From the NCBI GenBank assembly GCA_963585895.1, contig OY757916.1, positions 21,136,560-21,200,559 of the forward strand: 64,000 bases of DNA. Direction: 5' to 3'. The notes beneath the pieces are model-generated. The model did no database searches. It saw only the letters and a list, made by a program, of their open reading frames with translations, and was not told the origin of the DNA. The stretch comes from Sepioteuthis lessoniana. Lineage: Eukaryota > Mollusca > Cephalopoda > Myopsida > Loliginidae. This document shows positions 1-15,100 of the stretch, piece after piece. The position numbers and the translations under genes are program-made. The first letter of the stretch is position 1. Each line of letters begins with the position of its first letter.

Positions 1-43
1 TAAGCAAGGAGGTATCAAGTACCATTTTTAAAGTCTTTGGTAC

Positions 44-118
44 GACGTGATCTGGGATTGAACCTAGGTCTTCCGGAACATTGGCACGCACTCTACCCAC
101 TGTGCCAATGTCTTCACT
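44..118 (-). promoter_or_regulatory. tRNA-like Pol III internal promoter in satellite A (representative monomer)
   Basis: Read on the minus strand, the A box is TGGCACAGTGG (107 down to 97) and the B-box-like element is GGTTCAATCCC (64 down to 54), 32 nt apart, as in tRNA genes. The D-stem GCAC/GTGC pairs perfectly around the loop AGTGGGTAGA. The T-arm is CTAGG-TTCAAT-CCCAG, with one mismatch and a 6-nt rather than 7-nt loop, so the B box is one base short of GGTTCGANTCC. I cannot pair a convincing anticodon or acceptor stem, so this is a tRNA relic and not a tRNA gene. The pattern recurs in most of the roughly 285 monomers. Transcription is inference; Xenopus laevis satellite I (OAX) is a known Pol III-transcribed satellite. 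Confidence 0.75.
78..111. other. 10-bp perfect hairpin in satellite A monomer (representative)
   Basis: ACATTGGCAC (78-87) and GTGCCAATGT (102-111) are perfect reverse complements separated by 14 nt. The stem overlaps the A box and D-arm of the tRNA-like segment, so the RNA could fold as either a D-arm or this longer hairpin. The two arms are kept in most monomers I read. A few variants disturb one arm (TTGTCACGC near 10669, TTAACACGC near 24177). Confidence 0.75.
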
Positions 119-3100
119 TTACCCTAGAAGCGTACCTTATATTTCTGAGTGTTAAGAGAGGAAGTATCAAGTACCATTTTTAAAGTCTTTGGTACGACGC
201 GATCTGGGATTGAACCTAAGTCTTCCGGAACATTGGCACGCACTCTACCCACTGTGCCAATGTCTTCACTTTACCCTAGAAGCGTACCTTATATTTCTGA
301 GTGTTAAGCAAGGAAGTATCAAGTACCGTTTTTAAAGTCTTTGGTACGACGCGATCTGGGATTGAACCTAGGTCTTCCGGAACATTGGCACGCACTCTAC
401 CCACTGTGCCAATGTCTTCACTTTACCCTAGAAGCGTACCTTATATTTCTGAGTGTTAAGCAAGGAAGTATCAAGTACCATTTTTAAAGTCTTTGGTACG
501 ACGCGATCTGGGATTGAACCTAGGTCTTCCGGAACATTGGTACGCACTCTACCCACTGTGCCAATGTCTTCACTTTACCCTAGAAGCGTACCTTATATTT
601 CTGAGTGTTAAGCAAGGAGGTATCAAGTACCATTTTAAAAGTCTTTGGTACGACGCGATCTGGGATTAAACCTAGGTCTTCCGGAACATTGGCACGCACT
701 CTACCCACTGTGCCAATGTCTTCACTTTACCCTAGAAGCGTACCTTATAATTCTGGGGGTTAAGCAAGGAAGTATCAAGTACCATTTTTAAAGTCTTTGG
801 TACGACGCGATCTGGGATTGAACCTAGGTCTTCCGGAACATTGGCACGCACTCTACCCACTGTGCCAATGTCTTCACTTTACCCTAGAAGCGTACCTTAT
901 ATTTCTGAGTGTTAAGCAAGGAAGTATCAAGTACCATTTTTAAAGTCTTTGGTACGACGCGATCTGGGATTGAACCTAGGTCTTCCGGAACATTGGCACG
1001 CACTCTACCCACTGTGCCAATGTCTTCACTTTACCCTAGAGGCGTACCTTATATTTCTGAGTGTTAAGCAAGGAGGTATCAAGTACCATTTTTAAAGTCT
1101 TTGGTATGACGCGATCTGGGATTGAACCTAGGTCTTCCGGAACATTGGCACGCACTCTACCCACTGTGCCAATGTCTTCACTTTACCCTAGAAGCGTACC
1201 TTATATTTCTGAGTGTTAAGCAAGGAGGTATCAAGTAGCATTTTTAAAGTCTTTGGTATGACGCGATCTGGGATGGAACCTAGGTCTTCCGGAACATTGG
1301 CACGCACTCTACCCACTGTGCCAATGTCTTCACTTTACCTTAGAAGCGTACCTTATATTTCTGAGTGTTAAGGAAGGAGGTATCAAGTAGCATTTTTAAA
1401 GTCTTTGGTATGACGCGATCTGGGATGGAACCTAGGTCTTCCGGAACATTGGCACGCACCCACTGTGCCAATGTCTTCACTTTACCCTAGAAGCGTACCT
1501 TATATTTCTGAATGTTAAGCAAGGAGGTATCAAGTACCATTTTTAAAGTCTTTGGTACGACGCGATCTGGGATTGACCCTAGATCTTCCGGAACATTGGC
1601 ACGCACTCTACCCACTGTGCCAATGTCTTCACTTTACCCTAGAAGCGTACCTTATATTTCTGAGTGTTAAGCAAGGAAGTATCAAGTACCATTTTTAAAG
1701 TTTTTGGTACGACGCGATCTGGGATTAAACCTAGGTCTTCCGGAACATTGGCAGGCACTCTACCCACTGTGCCAATGTCTTCACTTTACCCTAGAAGCGT
1801 ACCTTACATTTCTGAGTGTTAAGCAAGGAGGTATCAAGTACCATTTTTAAGTCTTTGGTACGACGCGATCTGGGATTGAACCTAGGTCTTCCGGAACATT
1901 GGCACGCATTCTACCCACTGTGCCAATGTCTTCACTTTACCCTAGAAGCGTACCTTATAATTCTGGGGGTTAAGCAAGGAAGTATCAAGTACCATTTTTA
2001 AAGTCTTTGGTACGACGCGATCTGGGATTGAACCTAGGTCTTCCGGAACATTGGCACGCACTCTACCCACTGTGCGAATGTCTTCACTTTACCCTAGAAG
2101 CGTACCTTATATTTCTGAGTGTTAAGCAAGGAAGTATCAAGTACCATTTTTAAAGTCTTTGTTACGACGCGATCTGGGATTGAACCTAGGTCTTCCGGAA
2201 CATTGGCACGCACTCTACCCACTGTGCCAATGTCTTCACTTTACCCTAGAGGCGTACCTTATATTTCTGAGTGTTAAGCAAGGAGGTATCAAGTACCATT
2301 TTTAAAGTCTTTGGTATGACGCAATCTGGGATTGAACCTAGGTCTTCCGGAACATTGGCACGCACTCTACCCACTGTGCCAATGTCTTCACTTTACCCTA
2401 GAAGCGTACCTTATATTTCTGAGTGTTAAGCAAGGAGGTATCAAGTAGCATTTTTAAAGTCTTTGGTATGACGCGATCTGGGATGGAACCTAGGTCTTCC
2501 GGAACATTGGCACGCACCCACTGTGCCAATGTCTTCACTTTACCCTAGAAGCGTACCTTATATTTCTGAATGTTAAGCAAGGAGGTATCAAGTACCATTT
2601 TTAAAGTCTTTGGTACGACGCGATCTGGGATTGACCCTAGACCTTCCGGAACATTGGCACGCACTCTACCCACTGTGCCAATGTCTTCACTTTACCCTAG
2701 AAGCGTACCTTATATTTCTGAGTGTTAAGCAAGGAAGTATCAAGTAGCATTTTTAAAGTCTTTGGTATGACGCGATCTGGGATGGAACCTAGGTCTTCCG
2801 GAACATTGGCACGCACTCTACCCACTGTGCCAATGTCTTCACTTTACCTTAGAAGCGTACCTTATATTTCTGAGTGTTAAGGAAGGAGGTATCAAGTAGC
2901 ATTTTTAAAGTCTTTGGTATGACGCGATCTGGGATGGAACCTAGGTCTTCCGGAACATTGGCACGCACCCACTGTGCCAATGTCTTCACTTTACCCTAGA
3001 AGCGTACCTTATATTTCTGAATGTTAAGCAAGGAGGTATCAAGTACCATTTTTAAAGTCTTTGGTACGACGCGATCTGGGATTGACCCTAGATCTTCCGG

Positions 3101-6100
3101 AACATTGGCACGCACTCTACCCACTGTGCCAATGTCTTCACTTTACCCTAGAAGCGTACCTTATATTTCTGAGTGTTAAGCAAGGAAGTATCAAGTACCA
3201 TTTTTAAAGTCTTTGGTACGACGCGATCTGGGATTAAACCTAGGTCTTCCGGAACATTGGCACGCACTCTACCCACTGTGCCAATGTCTTCATTTTACCC
3301 TAGAAGCGTACCTTACATTTCTGAGTGTTAAGCAAGGAGGTATCAAGTACCATTTTTAAGTCTTTGGTACGACGCGATCTGGGATTGAACCTAGGTCTTC
3401 CGGAACATTGGCACGCATTCTACCCACTGTGCCAATGTCTTCACTTTACCCTAGAAGCGTACCTTATAATTCTGGGGGTTAAGCAAGGAAGTATCAAGTA
3501 CCATTTTTAAAGTCTTTGGTACGACGCGATCTGGGATTGAACCTAGGTCTTCCGGAACATTGGCACGCACTCTACCCACTGTGCGAATGTCTTCACTTTA
3601 CCCTAGAAGCGTACCTTATATTTCTGAGTGTTAAGCAAGGAAGTATCAAGTACCATTTTTAAAGTCTTTGTTACGACGCGATCTGGGATTGAACCTAGGT
3701 CTTCCGGAACATTGGCACGCACTCTACCCACTGTGCCAATGTCTTCACTTTACCCTAGAGGCGTACCTTATATTTCTGAGTGTTAAGCAAGGAGGTATCA
3801 AGTACCATTTTTAAAGTCTTTGGTATGACGCAATCTGGGATTGAACCTAGGTCTTCCGGAACATTGGCACGCACTCTACCCACTGTGCCAATGTCTTCAC
3901 TTTACCCTAGAAGCGTACCTTATATTTCTGAGTGTTAAGCAAGGAGGTATCAAGTAGCATTTTTAAAGTCTTTGGTATGACGCAATCTGGGATGGAACCT
4001 AGGTCTTCCGGAACATTGGCACGCACCCACTGTGCCAATGTCTTCACTTTACCCTAGAAGCGTACCTTATATTTCTGAGTGTTAAGCAAGGAGGTATCAA
4101 GTACCATTTTTAAAGTCTTTGGTACGACGCGATCTGGGATTGACCCTAGATCTTCCGGAACATTGGCACGCACTCTACCCACTGTGCCAATGTCTTCACT
4201 TTACCCTAGAAGCGTACCTTATATTTCTGAGTGTTAAGCAAGGAAGTATCAAGTACCATTTTTAAAGTCTTTGGTACGACGCGATCTGGGATTGAACCTA
4301 GGTCTTCCGGAACATTGGCACGCACTCTACCCACTGTGCCAATGTCTTCACTTTACCCTAGAAGCGTACCTTATATTTCTGAGTGTTAAGCAAGGAGGTA
4401 TCAAGTACCATTTTTAAAGTCTTTGGTACGACGCGATCTGGGATTAAACCTAGGTCTTCCGGAACATTGGCACGCACTCTACCCTTTGTGCCAATGTCTT
4501 CACTTTACCCTAGAAGCGGACCTTATATTTCTGAGTGTTAAGCAAGGAAGTATCAAGTACCATTTTTAAAGTCTTTGGTACGACGCGATCTGGGATTGAA
4601 CCTAGGTCTTCCGGAACATTGGCACGCACTCTACCCACTGTGCCAATGTCTTCACTTTACCCTAGAAGCGTACCTTATATTTCTGAGTGTTAAGCAAGGA
4701 AGTATCAAGTACCACTTTTAAAGTCTTTGGTACTCCGCGATCTAGGATTGAACCTAGGTCTTCCGGAACATTGGCACGCACTCTACCCACTATGCCAATG
4801 TCTTCACTTTACCCTAGAAGCGTACCTTATAATTCTGGGGGTTAAGCAAGGAAGTATCAAGTACCATTTTTAAAGTCTTTGGTACGACGCGATCTGGGAT
4901 TGAACCTAGGTCTTCCGGAACATTGGCACGCACTCTACCTACTGTGCCAATGTCTTCACTTTACCCTAGAAGCGTACCTTATATTTCTGAGTGTTAAGCA
5001 AGGAAGTATCAAGTAGCATTTTTAAAGTCTTTGGTATGACGCGATCTGGGATGGAACCTAGGTCTTCCGGAACATTGGCATGCACCCACTGTGCCAATGT
5101 CTTCACTTTACCCTAGAAGCGTACCTTATATTTCTGAGTGTTAAGCAAGGAGGTATCAAGTACCATTTTTAAAGTCTTTGGTACGACGCAATCTGGGATT
5201 GACCCTAGATCTTCCGGAACATTGGCACGCACTCTACCCACTGTGCCAATGTCTTCACTTTACCCTAGAAGCGTACCTTATATTTCTGAGTGTTAAGCAA
5301 GGAGGTATCAAGTAGCATTTTTAAAGTCTTTGGTATGACGCGATCTGGGATGGAACCTAGGTCTTCCGGAACATTGGCACGCACCCACTGTGCCAATGTC
5401 TTCACTTTACCCTAGAAGCGTACCTTATATTTCTGAGTGTTAAGCAAGGAAGTATCAAGTACCATTTTTAAAGTCTTTGGTACGACGCGATCTGGGATTA
5501 AACCTAGGTCTTCCGGAACATTGGCACGCACTCTACCCACTGTGCCAATGTCTTCACTTTACCCTAGAAGCGGACCTTATATTTCTGAGTGTTAAGCAAG
5601 GAAGTATCAAGTACCATTTTTAAAGTCTTTGGTACGACGCGATCTGGGATTGAACCTAGGTCTTCCGGAACATTGGCACGCACTCTACCCACTGTGCCAA
5701 TGTCTTCACTTTACCCTAGAAGCGTACCTTATATTTCTGAGTGTTAAGCAAGGAAGTATCAAGTACCACTTTTAAAGTCTTTGGTACTCCGAGATCTAGG
5801 ATTGAACCTAGGTCTTCCGGAACATTGGCACGCACTCTACCCACTGTGCCAATGTCTTCACTTTACCCTAGAAGCGTACCTTATAATTCTGGGGGTTAAG
5901 CAAGGAAGTATCAAGTACCATTTTTAAAGTCTTTGGTACGACGCGATCTGGGATTGAACCTAGGTCTTCCGGAACATTGGCACGCACTCTACCCACTGTG
6001 CCAATGTCTTCACTTTACCCTAGAGGCGTACCTTACATTTCTGAGTGTTAAGCAAGGAGGTATCAAGTACCATTTTTAAAGTCTTTGGTATGACGCGATC

Positions 6101-9100
6101 TGGGATTGAACCTAGGTCTTCCGGAACATTGTCACGCACTCTACCCACTGTGCCAATGTCTTCACTTTACCCTAGAAGCGTACCTTATATTTCTGAGTGT
6201 TAAGCAAGGAGGTATCAAGTAGCATTTTTAAAGTCTTTGGTATGACGCGATCTGGGATGGAACCTAGGTCTTCCGGAACATTGGCACGCACCCACTGTGC
6301 CAATGTCTTCACTTTACCCTAGAAGCGTACCTTATATTTCTGAGTGTTAAGCAAGGAGGTATCAAGTACCATTTTTAAAGTCTTTGGTACGACGCAATCT
6401 GGGATTGACCCTAGATCTTCCGGAACATTGGCACGCACTCTACCCACTGTGCCAATATCTTCACTTTACCCTAGAAGCGTACCTTATATTTCTGAGTGTT
6501 AAGCAAGGAGGTATCAAGTAGCATTTTTAAAGTCTTTGGTATGACGCGATCTGGGATGGAACCTAGGTCTTCCGGAACATTGGCACGCACCCACTGTGCC
6601 AATGTCTTCACTTTACCCTAGAAGCGTACCTTATATTTCTGAGTGTTAAGCAAGGAGGTATCAAGTACCATTTTTAAAGTCTTTGGTACGACGCGATCTG
6701 GGATTGACCCTAGATCTTCCGGAACATTGGCACGCACTCTACCCACTGTGCCAATGTCTTCACTTTACCCTAGAAGCGTACCTTATATTTCTGAGTGTTA
6801 AGCAAGGAAGTATCAAGTACCATTTTTAAAGTCTTTGGTACGACGCGATCTGGGATTAAACCTAGGTCTTCCGGAACATTGGCACGCACTCTACCCACTG
6901 TGCCAATGTCTTCACTTTACCCTAGAAGCGTACCTTACATTTCTGAGTGTTAAGCAAGGAGGTATCAAGTACCATTTTTAAGTCTTTGGTACGACGCGAT
7001 CTGGGATTGAACCTAGGTCTTCCGGAACATTGGCACGCATTCTACCCACTGTGCCAATGTCTTCACTTTACCCTAGAAGCGTACCTTATAATTCTGGGGG
7101 TTAAGCAAGGAAGTATCAAGTACCATTTTTAAAGTCTTTGGTACGACGCGATCTGGGATTGAACCTAGGTCTTCCGGAACATTGGCACGCACTCTACCCA
7201 CTGTGCGAATGTCTTCACTTTACCCTAGAAGCGTACCTTATATTCCTGAGTGTTAAGCAAGGAAGTATCAAGTACCATTTTTAAAGTCTTTGTTACGACG
7301 CGATCTGGGATTGAACCTAGGTCTTCCGGAACATTGGCACGCACTCTACCCACTGTGCCAATGTCTTCACTTTACCCTAGAGGCGTACCTTATATTTCTG
7401 AGTGTTAAGCAAGGAGGTATCAAGTACCATTTTTAAAGTCTTTGGTATGACGCAATCTGGGATTGAACCTAGGTCTTCCGGAACATTGGCACGCACTCTA
7501 CCCACTGTGCCAATGTCTTCACTTTACCCTAGAAGCGTACCTTATATTTCTGAGTGTTAAGCAAGGAGGTATCAAGTAGCATTTTTAAAGTCTTTGGTAT
7601 GACGCAATCTGGGATTGAACCTAGGTCTTCCGGAACATTGGCACGCACCCACTGTGCCAATGTCTTCACTTTACCCTAGAAGCGTACCTTATATTTCTGA
7701 GTGTTAAGCAAGGAAGTATCAAGTACCATTTTTAAAGTCTTTGGTACGACGCGATCTGGGATTGAACCTAGGTCTTCCGGAACATTGGCACGCACTCTAC
7801 CCACTGTGCCAATGTCTTCACTTTACCCTAGAAGCGTACCTTATATTTCTGAGTGTTAAGCAAGGAAGTATCAAGTACCACTTTTAAAGTCTTTGGTACT
7901 CCGCGATCTAGGATTGAACCTAGGTCTTCCGGAACATTGGCACGCACTCTACCCACTGTGCCAATGTCTTCACTTTACCCTAGAAGCGTACCTTATAATT
8001 CTGGGGGTTAAGCAAGGAAGTATCAAGTACCATTTTTAAAGTCTTTGGTACGACGCGATCTGGGATTGAACCTAGGTCTTCCGGAACATTGGCACGCACT
8101 CTACCCACTGTGCCAATGTCTTCACTTTACCCTAGAAGCGTACCTTATATTTCTGAGTGTTAAGCAAGGAAGTATCAAGTAGCATTTTTAAAGTCTTTGG
8201 TATGACGCGATCTGGGATGGAACCTAGGTCTTCCGGAACATTGGCATGCACCCACTGTGCCAATGTCTTCACTTTACCCTAGAAGCGTACCTTATATTTC
8301 TGAGTGTTAAGCAAGGAGGTATCAAGTACCATTTTTAAAGTCTTTGGTACGACGCGATCAGGGATTGAACCTAGGTCTTCCGGAACATTGGCACGCACTC
8401 TACCCACTGTGCCAATGTCTTCACTTTACCCTAGAAGCGTACCTTATATTTCTGAGTGTTAAGCAAGGAAGTATCAAGTACCATTTTTAAAGTCTTTGGT
8501 ACGACGCGATCAGGGATTGAACCTAGGTCTTCCGGAACATTGGCACGCACTCTACCCACTGTGCCAATGTCTTCACTTTATTCTAGAAGCGTACCTTATA
8601 TTTCTGAGTGTTAAGCAAGGAAGTATCAAGTACCATTTTTAAAGTCTTTGGTACGACGCGATCTGGGATTGAACGTAGATCTTCCGGAACATTGGCACGC
8701 ACTCTACCCACTGTGCCAATGTCTTCACTTTACCCTAGAGGCGTACCTTATATTTCTGAGTGTTAAGCAAGGAGGTATCAAGTACCATTTTTAAAGTCTT
8801 TGGTATGACACGATCTGGGATTGAACCTAGGTCTTCCGGAACATTGGCACGCACTCTACCCACTGTGCCAATGTCTTCACTTTACCCTAGAAGCGTACCT
8901 TATATTTCTGAGTGTTAAGCAAGGAGGTATCAAGTACCATTTTTAAAGTCTTTGGTACGACGCGATCTGGGATTGAACCTAGATCTTCCGGAACATTGGC
9001 ACGCACTCTACCCACTGTGCGAATGTCTTCACTTTACCCTAGAAGCGTACCTTATATTTCTGAGTGTTAAGCAAGGAAGTATCAAGTACCATTCTTAAAG

Positions 9101-12100
9101 TCTTTGGTACGACGCGATCTGGGATTGAACCTAGGTCTTCCGGAACATTGGCACGCACTCTACCCACTGTGCGAATGTCTTCCCTTTACCCTAGAAGCGT
9201 AACTTATATTTCTGAGTGTTAAGCAAGGAAGTATCAAGTACCATTTTTAAAGTCTTTGGTACGACGCGATCTGCGATTGAACCTAGGTCTTCCGGAACAT
9301 TGGCACGCACTCTACCCACTGTGCCAATGTCTTCACTTTACCCTAGAAGCGTACCTTATATTTCTGAGTGTTAAGCAAGGAGGTATCATGTACCATTTTT
9401 AAAGTCTTTGGTATGATGCGATCTGGGATTGAACCTAGGTCTTCCGGAACATTGGCACGCACTCTACCCACTGTGCCAATGTCTTCACTTTACCCTAGAA
9501 GCGTACCTTATATTTCTGAGTGTTAAGCAAGGAAGTATGAAGTACCAATTTTAAAGTCTTTGGTACTCCGCGATCTAGGATTGAACCTAGGTCTTCCGGT
9601 ACATTGGCACGCACTCTACTCACTGTGCCAATGTCTTCACTTTACCCTAGAAGCGTACCTTATATTTCTGGGTGTTAAGCAAGGAAGTATCTAGTACCAT
9701 TTTTAAAGTCTTTGGTACGACGCGATCTGGGATTGAACCTAGGTATTCCGGAACATTGGCACGCACTCTACCCACTGTGCCAATGTCTTCACTTTACCCT
9801 AGAAGCGTACCTTATATTTCTGAGTGTTAAGAAAGGAAGTATCAAGTACCATTTTTAAAGTCTTTGGTACGACGCGATCTGGGATTGAACCTAGGTCTTC
9901 CGGAACATTGGCACGCACTCTACCCACTGTGCCAATGTCTTCCCTTTACCCTAGAAGCGTAACTTATATTTCTGAGTGTTAAGCAAGGAAGTATCAAGTA
10001 CCATTTTTAAAGTCTTTGGTACGACGCGATCTGCGATTGAACCTAGGTCTTCCGGAACATTGGCACGCACTCTACCCACTGTGCCAATGTCTTCACTTTA
10101 CCCTAGAGGCGTACCTTATATTTCTGAGTGTTAAGCAAGGAAGTATCAAGTACCATTTTTAAAGTCTTTGGTACGACGCGATCTGCGATTGAACCTAGGT
10201 CTTCCGGAACATTGGCACGCACTCTACCCACTGTGCCAATGTCTTCACTTTACCCTAGAAGCGTACCATATATTTCTGAGTGTTAAGAAAGGAAGTATCA
10301 AGTACCATTTTTAAAGTCTTTGGTACGACGCGATCTGGGATTGAACCTAGGTCTTCCGGAACATTGGCACGCACTCTACCCACTGTGCCAATGTTTTCCC
10401 TTTACCCTAGAAGCGTACCTTATATTTCTGAGTGTTAAGCAAGGAAGTATCAAGTACCATTTTTAAAGACTTTGGTACGACGCGATCTGCGATTGAACCT
10501 AGGTCTTCCGGAACATTGGCACGCACTCTACCCACTGTGCCAATGTCTTCACTTTACCCTAGAAGCGTACCTTATATTTCTGAGTGTTAAGCAAGGAGGT
10601 ATCATGTACCATTTTTAAAGTCTTTGGTGTGATGCGATCTGGGATTGAACCTAGGTCTTCCGGAACATTGTCACGCACTCTACCCACTGTGCCAATGTCT
10701 TCACTTTACCCTAGAAGCGTACCTTATATTTCTGAGTGTTAAGCAAGGAAGTATCAAGTACCACTTTTAAAGTCTTTGGTTCTCCGCGATCTAGGATTGA
10801 ACCTAGGTCTTCCGGAACATTGGCACGCACTCTACCCACTGTGCCAATGTCTTCACTTTACCCTAGAAGAGTACCTTATATTTCTGAGTGTTAAGCAAGG
10901 AAGTATCAAGTACCATTTTTAAAGTCTTTGGTACGACGCGATCTGGGATTGAACGTAGATCTTCCGGAACATTGGCACGCACTCTACCCACTGTGCGAAT
11001 GTCTTCACTTTACCCTAGAAGCGTACCTTATATTTCTGAGTGTTAAGCAAGGAAGTATCAAGTACCATTTTTAAAGTCTTTGGTACGACGCGATCTGGGA
11101 TTGAACCTAGGTCTTCCGGAACATTGGCACGCACTCTACCCACTGTGCCAATGTCTTCCCTTTACCCTAGAAGCGTAACTTATATTTCTGAGTGTTAAGC
11201 AAGGAAGTATCAAGTACCATTTTTAAAGTCTTTGGTACGACGCGATCTGCGATTGAACCTAGGTCTTCCGGAACATTGGCACGCACTCTACCCACTGTGC
11301 CAATGTCTTCACTTTACCGTAGAAGCGTACCTTATATTTCTGAGTGTTAAGCAAGGAGGTATCATGTACCATTTTTAAAGTCTTTGGTGTGATGCGATCT
11401 GGTATTGAACCTAGGTCTTCCGGAACATTGTCACGCACTCTACCCACTGTGCCAATGTCTTCACTTTACCCTAGAAGCGTACCTTATATTTCTGAGTGTT
11501 AAGCAAGGAAGTATCAAGTACCACATTTAAAGTCTTTGGTACTCCGCGATCTAGGATTGAACCTATGTCTTCCGGAACATTGGCACGCACTCTACCCACT
11601 GTGCCAATGCCTTCACTTTACCCTAGAAGAGTACCTTATATTTCTGAGTGTTAAGCAAGGAAGTATCAAGTACCATTTTTAAAGTCTTTGGTACGACGCG
11701 ATCTGGGATTGAACCTAGGTCTTCCGGAACATTGGCACGCACTCTACCCACTGTGCCAATGTCTTCACTTTACCCTATAAGCGTACCTTATATTTCTGGG
11801 TGTTAAGCAAGGAAGTATCAAGTACCATTTTTAAAGTCTTTGGTACGACGCGATCTGGGATTGAACCTAGGTCTTCCGGAACATTGGCACGCACTCTACC
11901 CACTGTGCCAATGTCTTCACTTTACCCTAGAAGCGTACCTTATATTTCTGAGTGTTAAGCAAGGAAGTATCAAGTACCATTTTTAAAGTCTTTGATACGA
12001 CGCGATCTAGGATTGAACCTAGGTCTTCCGGAACATTGGCACGCACTCTACCCACTGTGCCAATGTCTTCACTTTACCCTAGAAGCGTACCTTATATTTC

Positions 12101-15100
12101 TGAGTGTTAAGCAAGGAGGTATCAAGTACCATTTTTAAAGTCTTTGGTATGACGCGATCTGGGATTGAACCTAGGTCTTCCGGAACATTGGCACGCACTC
12201 TACCCACTGTGCCAATGTCTTCACTTTACCCTAGAAGCGTACCTTATATTTCTGAGTGTTAAGCAAGGAGGTATCAAGTAGCATTTTTAAAGTCTTTGGT
12301 ATGACGCGATCTGGGATGGAACCTAGGTCTTCCGGAACATTGGCACGCACCTACTGTGCCAATGTCTTCACTTTACCCTAGAAGCGTACCTTATATTTCT
12401 GAGTGTTAAACAAGGAGGTATCAAGTACCATTTTTAAAGTCTTTGGTACGACGCGATCTGGGATTTAACCTAGATCATCCGGAACATTGGCACGCACTCT
12501 ACCCACTGTGCCAATGTCTTCACTTTACCCTAGAAGCGTACCTTATATTTCTGAGTGTTAAGCAAGGAAGTATCAAGTACCATTTTTAAAGTCTTTGGTA
12601 CGACGCGATCTGGGATTGAACCTAGGTCTTCCGGAACATTGGCAAGCACTCTACCCACTGTGCCAATGTCTTCCCTTTACCCTAGAAGCGTACCTTATAT
12701 TTCTGAGTGTTGAGCAAGGAGGTATAAAGTACCATTTTTAAAGTCTTTGGTACGACGCGATCTGCGATTGAACCTAGGTCTTCCGGAACATTGGCACGCA
12801 CTCTACCCACTGTGCCAATGTCTTCCCTTTACCCTAGAAGCGTACCTTATATTTCTGAGTGTTAAGCAAGGAGGTATCAAGTACCATTTTTAAAGTCTTT
12901 GATTTGACGCGATCTGGGATTGAACCTAGGTCTTCCGGAACATTGGCACGCACTCTACCCACTGTGACAATGTCTTCACTTTACCCTAGAAGCGTACCTT
13001 ATATTTCTGAGTGTTAAGGAAGGAAGTATCAAGTACCATTTTTAAAGTCTTTGGTACGACGCGATCTGGGATTGAACCTAGGTCTTCCGGAACATTGGCA
13101 CATACTCTACCCACTGTGCCAATGTCTTCACTTTACCCTAGAAGCGTACCTTATATTTCTGAGTGTTAAGCAAGGAGGTATCAAGTACCATTTTTAAAGT
13201 CTTTGGTATGATGCGATCTGGGATTGAACCTAGATCTTCCGGAACATTGGCACGCACTCTACCCACTGTGCCAATGTCTTCACTTTACCCTAGAAGCGTA
13301 CCTTATATTTCTGAGTGTTAAGCAAGGAAGTATCAAGTACCATTTTTAAAGTCTTTGGTACGACGCGATCTGGGAAGGAACCTAGGTCTTCCGGAACATT
13401 GGCACGCACTCTACACACTGTGCCAATGTCTTCACTTTACCCTAGAAGCGTACCTTATATTTTTGAGTGTTAAGCAAGGAAGTATCAAGTACCATTTTTA
13501 AAGTCTTTGGTACGACGCGATCTGGGAATGAACCTAGGTCTTCCGGAAAATTGGCACGCACTCTACCCACTGTGCCAATGTCTTCCCTTTACCCTAGAAG
13601 CGTAACTTATATTTCTGAGTGTTAAGCAAGGAAGTATCAAGTACCATTTTTAAAGTCTTTGGTACGACACGATCTGCGATTGAACCTAGGTCTTCCGGAA
13701 CATTGGCACGCACTCTACCCACTGTGCCAATGTCTTCACTTTACCCTAGAGGCGTACCTTATATTTCTGAGTGTTAAGCAAGGAAGTATCAAGTACCATT
13801 TTTAAAGTCTTTGGTACGACGCGATCTGCGATTGAACCTAGGTCTTCCGGAACATTGGCACGCACTCTACCCACTGTGCCAATGTCTTCACTTTACCCTA
13901 GAAGCGTACCATATATTTCTGAGTGTTAAGAAAGGAAGTATCAAGTACCATTTTTAAAGTCTTTGGTACGACGCGATCTGGGATTGAACCTAGGTGTTCC
14001 GGAACATTGGCACGCACTCTACCCACTGTGCCAATGTCTTCCCTTTACCCTAGAAGCGTACCTTATATTTCTGAGTGTTAAGCAAGGAAGTATCAAGTAC
14101 CATTTTTAAAGACTTTGGTACGACGCGATCTGCGATTGAACCTAGGTCTTCCGGAACATTGGCACGCACTCTACCCACTGTGCCAATGTCTTCACTTTAC
14201 CCTAGAAGCGTACCTTATATTTCTGAGTGTTAAGCAAGGAGGTATCATGTACCATTTTTAAAGTCTTTGGTGTGATGCGATCTGGGATTGAACCTAGGTC
14301 TTCCGGAACATTGTCACGCACTCTACCCACTGTGCCAATGTCTTCACTTTACCCTAGAAGCGTACCTTATATTTCTGAGTGTTAAGCAAGGAAGTATCAA
14401 GTACCACTTTTAAAGTCTTTGGTACTCCGCGATCTAGGATTGAACCTAGGTCTTCCGGAACATTGGCACGCACTCTACCCACTGTGCCAATATCTTCACT
14501 TTACCCTAGAAGAGTACCTTATATTTCTGAGTGTTAAGCAAGGAAGTATCAAGTACCATTTTTAAAGTCTTTGGTACGACGCGATCTGGGATTGAACGTA
14601 GATCTTCCGGAACATTGGCACGCACTCTACCCACTGTGCGAATGTCTTCACTTTACCCTAGAAGCGTACCTTATATTTCTGAGTGTTAAGCAAGGAAGTA
14701 TCAAGTACCATTTTTAAAGTCTTTGGTACGACGCGATCTGGGATTGAACCTAGGTCTTCCGGAACATTGGCACGCACTCTACCCACTGTGCCAATGTCTT
14801 CCCTTTACCCTAGAAGCGTAACTTATATTTCTGAGTGTTAAGCAAGGAAGTATCAAGTACCATTTTTAAAGTCTTTGGTACGACGCGATCTGGGATTGAA
14901 CCTAGGTCTTCCGGAACATTGGCACGCACTCTACCCACTGTGCCAATGTCTTCACTTTACCGTAGAAGCGTACCTTATATTTCTGAGTGTTAAGCAAGGA
15001 GGTATCATGTACCATTTTTAAAGTCTTTGGTGTGATGCGATCTGGTATTGAACCTAGGTCTTCCGGAACATTGTCACGCACTCTACCCACTGTGCCAATG

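Noticed and set aside
44-118. A cluster of functional tRNA genes
   Set aside because: The A box, D-stem and part of the T-arm are present, but the T-loop is one base short and no proper anticodon or acceptor stem can be paired. It is a tRNA-like relic.
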